A DNA stretch of 64,000 nt from assembly GCA_002353815.1 (NCBI GenBank), contig DEKK01000016.1:1393-65392 (forward strand), in the 5' to 3' direction. Under the pieces are notes generated by a model. The model did not search any database. It was not told the DNA's origin and saw nothing but the letters and a program-made list of their open reading frames with translations. How positions within the stretch are numbered: the first letter of the stretch is position 1; every line of letters begins with the position of its first letter. Below are positions 62,178-64,000 of the stretch, piece after piece. The DNA comes from Bifidobacteriaceae bacterium UBA2724. Its GTDB lineage: Bacteria > Actinomycetota > Actinomycetes > Actinomycetales > Bifidobacteriaceae. Both the position numbers and the translations under genes were made by a program.

Positions 62178-64000
62178 TCAGTGCTTGGCCGTTCCGCCTT
62201 TGCGCTTGATGACGACGGTCAGCTCGGTCACATAGTTATAGACCTCGCGCTTCTCCGACATCTCGGACGAAATCTTGCGATAGGCGTGCATCACCGTCGA
62301 ATGGTCGCGTCCGCCGAAGATATCGCCGATGTCGACAAGCGACAGGTTCGTCATCTCTCGTGTCAGATACATTGCGATCTGGCGCGCGGTCGCGATGTTC
62401 TTCGTACGGCTCGTGCCCACCAGGTCGTCGAACGTGAGCTGGAAGTAGTTGGCGGTCGTCGTGATGATCTCCGTCGGCGTGATCTCCACCTTGTTGGTGA
62501 AGAAATCCTGCAGCGTCTGCTCCGCAAGGCTGCGTGTCAGGGGCTGTTTGCTCAGCGACGCCATGGCGTGCACGCGGGTCAGCGCTCCCTCGAGCTCACG
62601 GACATTGTCGGTGATCTGCTCGGCGATGAGGTTCAGCACGTCGCTGGGGACGGACATGCCGTTCGCCTGCGCCTTCATGCGCAGAATCGCGATGCGGGTT
62701 TCCAGATCCGGCGGCTGCACATCGACCGAAATGCCGGAATCGAAGCGCGAAATAAGGCGTTGCTCGAAGCCCTTGAGATCTTTCGGCGGCACATCCGAGG
62801 CTATGACGATCTGCTTGTTCGCCTGGTACAGCGTATTGAACGTATGGAAGAACTGACGCATCGTCTCTTCGCCGCGCATGAACTGAATGTCGTCGATGAG
62901 AAGGATGTCGACCTCGCGGTATCGCTTATTGAAATTCGCAACCATGGTGGGGTCGTTCGACGAATTTCGCACAGCTTCGATGAAGTCGTTCGTGAATTCC
63001 TCTGAATTTGCGTAACGGACTTTGAGATTCGGGTTCTCTCGAAGGGCTTCGTTGCCGATTGCGTTGAGCAAATGGGTCTTTCCCAGACCAGGACCACCGT
63101 AGATACACAGCGGGTTGAAGCTCTTGCCAGGTGCTTCGGCGACCGCCATGGCGATTGCGTCCGCGAAGTTGTTGGAATCGCCGGCGACGAAGGTGTCGAA
63201 GGTCGCCAAAGTGTTGAGATGCGTCTGTTCGTCGCGGTTGACCTGCTGTACTCCGTGCTGCGTCTGAGCGGCGCGGGGGCCTGCCGCGTACGATGGCTGA
63301 TTCTGCTGCGCAAATGCAGGCTGGGCCTGGGCCGGGTAATCAGGATTCTGGCGCACAGGCTGCCGCGCCGCCGATCCCGAAGTCATGGTGTTCGAAGCCA
63401 GAGCCTGCGAATTGGCGTAATTGGCGGCGAATTCGGCAGGGTTCATCGGCTTGGGCGTCGACGGGGCGACGTTGTGATAGGTGGGCGCCGCGCCTTGCTG
63501 CGGTGCATAGGAAGTCTGCGTCTCAGGCATGTACGCCTGCTGGGGCTGGTTGGTATACGCGGGGTCGCTTTGCAGCGGTCGCTGTGCGCTGGGAGGCGTG
63601 ACGGGCTGCCGCGCCAAGGGGGCCGTGGCGAAGGAATCCCCATACGCGGCGGATTGTTGTGTGCCCTGCGTCATCGGAGGATTGGACGGCATCGCGGAAG
63701 GTCCGGGAGCTGCGCTTCCCCGGCCGAATCCGACATTCGGAGCGCCGTTCTGTGCATCGAATCCCTGGCTCATTGCGTTGGGTTCCTGCTGGCGGTCCGG
63801 CCGTACAGGCGTCGGCTGCGGGGTGTTCGGGTGCGCCATGCCCGCATTCATGCGGGTGTTCTCCGTGGCCTGCACTGCGATGGTGAGCGCATCGTTGGAA
63901 TCCTCGATGTCCGGGGACTCGGGGGTGGGTTTCTCGGCACCGCCGGTGATCTTGATGACGTATGTCATATTGCGCCCGGATGCGATGCGCAGCGCGTCTT
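62178..64000 (-). CDS. dnaA: Chromosomal replication initiator DnaA (5' end outside window)
   Basis: About 607 residues are visible and the frame stays open through the right edge; the codons before the ATG at 63968 read DALRIASGRN, the end of domain I, so the true start lies beyond the window. A long Pro/Gln/Ala-rich linker (domain II) of about 200 residues follows. The AAA+ domain has YGGPGLGKTHLL, LIDDIQFM and the sensor region. Domain IV has GRDHSTVMHAYRKI, which reads the DnaA box. It ends TVVIKRKGGTAKH. Domain II is longer than in E. coli but usual for actinobacteria. Confidence 0.97.
   Translation of the reverse strand, partial: DALRIASGRNMTYVIKITGGAEKPTPESPDIEDSNDALTIAVQATENTRMNAGMAHPNTPQPTPVRPDRQQEPNAMSQGFDAQNGAPNVGFGRGSAAPGPSAMPSNPPMTQGTQQSAAYGDSFATAPLARQPVTPPSAQRPLQSDPAYTNQPQQAYMPETQTSYAPQQGAAPTYHNVAPSTPKPMNPAEFAANYANSQALASNTMTSGSAARQPVRQNPDYPAQAQPAFAQQNQPSYAAGPRAAQTQHGVQQVNRDEQTHLNTLATFDTFVAGDSNNFADAIAMAVAEAPGKSFNPLCIYGGPGLGKTHLLNAIGNEALRENPNLKVRYANSEEFTNDFIEAVRNSSNDPTMVANFNKRYREVDILLIDDIQFMRGEETMRQFFHTFNTLYQANKQIVIASDVPPKDLKGFEQRLISRFDSGISVDVQPPDLETRIAILRMKAQANGMSVPSDVLNLIAEQITDNVRELEGALTRVHAMASLSKQPLTRSLAEQTLQDFFTNKVEITPTEIITTTANYFQLTFDDLVGTSRTKNIATARQIAMYLTREMTNLSLVDIGDIFGGRDHSTVMHAYRKISSEMSEKREVYNYVTELTVVIKRKGGTAKH

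Overview
The window is bacterial chromosome from a high-GC actinobacterium, almost certainly Bifidobacterium. I read this from the GC-rich codon use, the actinobacterial cluster fhaA-fhaB-ppp-rodA-pbpA-pknA-pknB beside a class E sortase, a DUF881 protein and crgA, and the replication block dnaA-dnaN-recF-DUF721-gyrB-gyrA-DUF3566. The species cannot be fixed from the sequence alone.

Layout. Positions 1-960 hold the 3' end of an acquired tetracycline-resistance gene, tet(W), followed by a chimeric scrap (an XRE-type HTH start fused to a serine-recombinase tail) and a strong terminator. Next come a frameshifted, truncated FtsX-type permease (924-1543) and a tRNA-Ile/tRNA-Ala pair with its own promoter and terminator, so a mobile segment ends close to a tRNA locus. 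Positions 2140-9437 carry a YgjP-like metallopeptidase, an SPFH protein, a CorC/HlyC-type CBS membrane protein, a beta-carbonic anhydrase and PEP carboxylase. Positions 9818-19982 carry a ThrE-type exporter, a DUF3073 protein, trpS, a sterol-carrier-family protein, glycogen phosphorylase, a rhomboid protease and a small acidic membrane protein. The 1.07 kb convergent gap between glgP and the rhomboid gene holds three 74-bp tandem repeats and, unexpectedly, a dense cluster of DnaA-box-like sites.

Positions 20542-34681 form the division and cell-wall signalling block: crgA, a DUF881 protein, sortase E and pabA/trpG, then a seven-gene minus-strand operon of FHA adaptors, a PP2C phosphatase, RodA, a class B PBP, PknA and PknB with four PASTA repeats. 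Genes in the operon overlap or nearly touch, so signalling and elongation proteins are probably co-produced. Positions 34944-52178 are metabolic and accessory: a Nudix hydrolase, two alpha/beta hydrolases, an asparaginase-permease pair, YhbY, a large DUF6020-like membrane protein, a PLD-helicase-DUF3427 protein, metY, an aminotransferase and a hemolysin III homologue.

Positions 52178-64000 are the origin region, read from right to left: dnaA (start outside the window), oriC in the dnaA-dnaN gap, dnaN, recF, DUF721, gyrB, gyrA and a DUF3566 protein. Points of interest are the second DnaA-box cluster 43 kb from oriC, three similar dyad sites in the gyrB-gyrA gap, an alanine at the usual serine of the GyrA quinolone-determining region, and the junctions around tet(W). 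I did not find a clear-cut new multi-gene system; the strongest unexplained signal is the 17.7-18.3 kb intergenic region.
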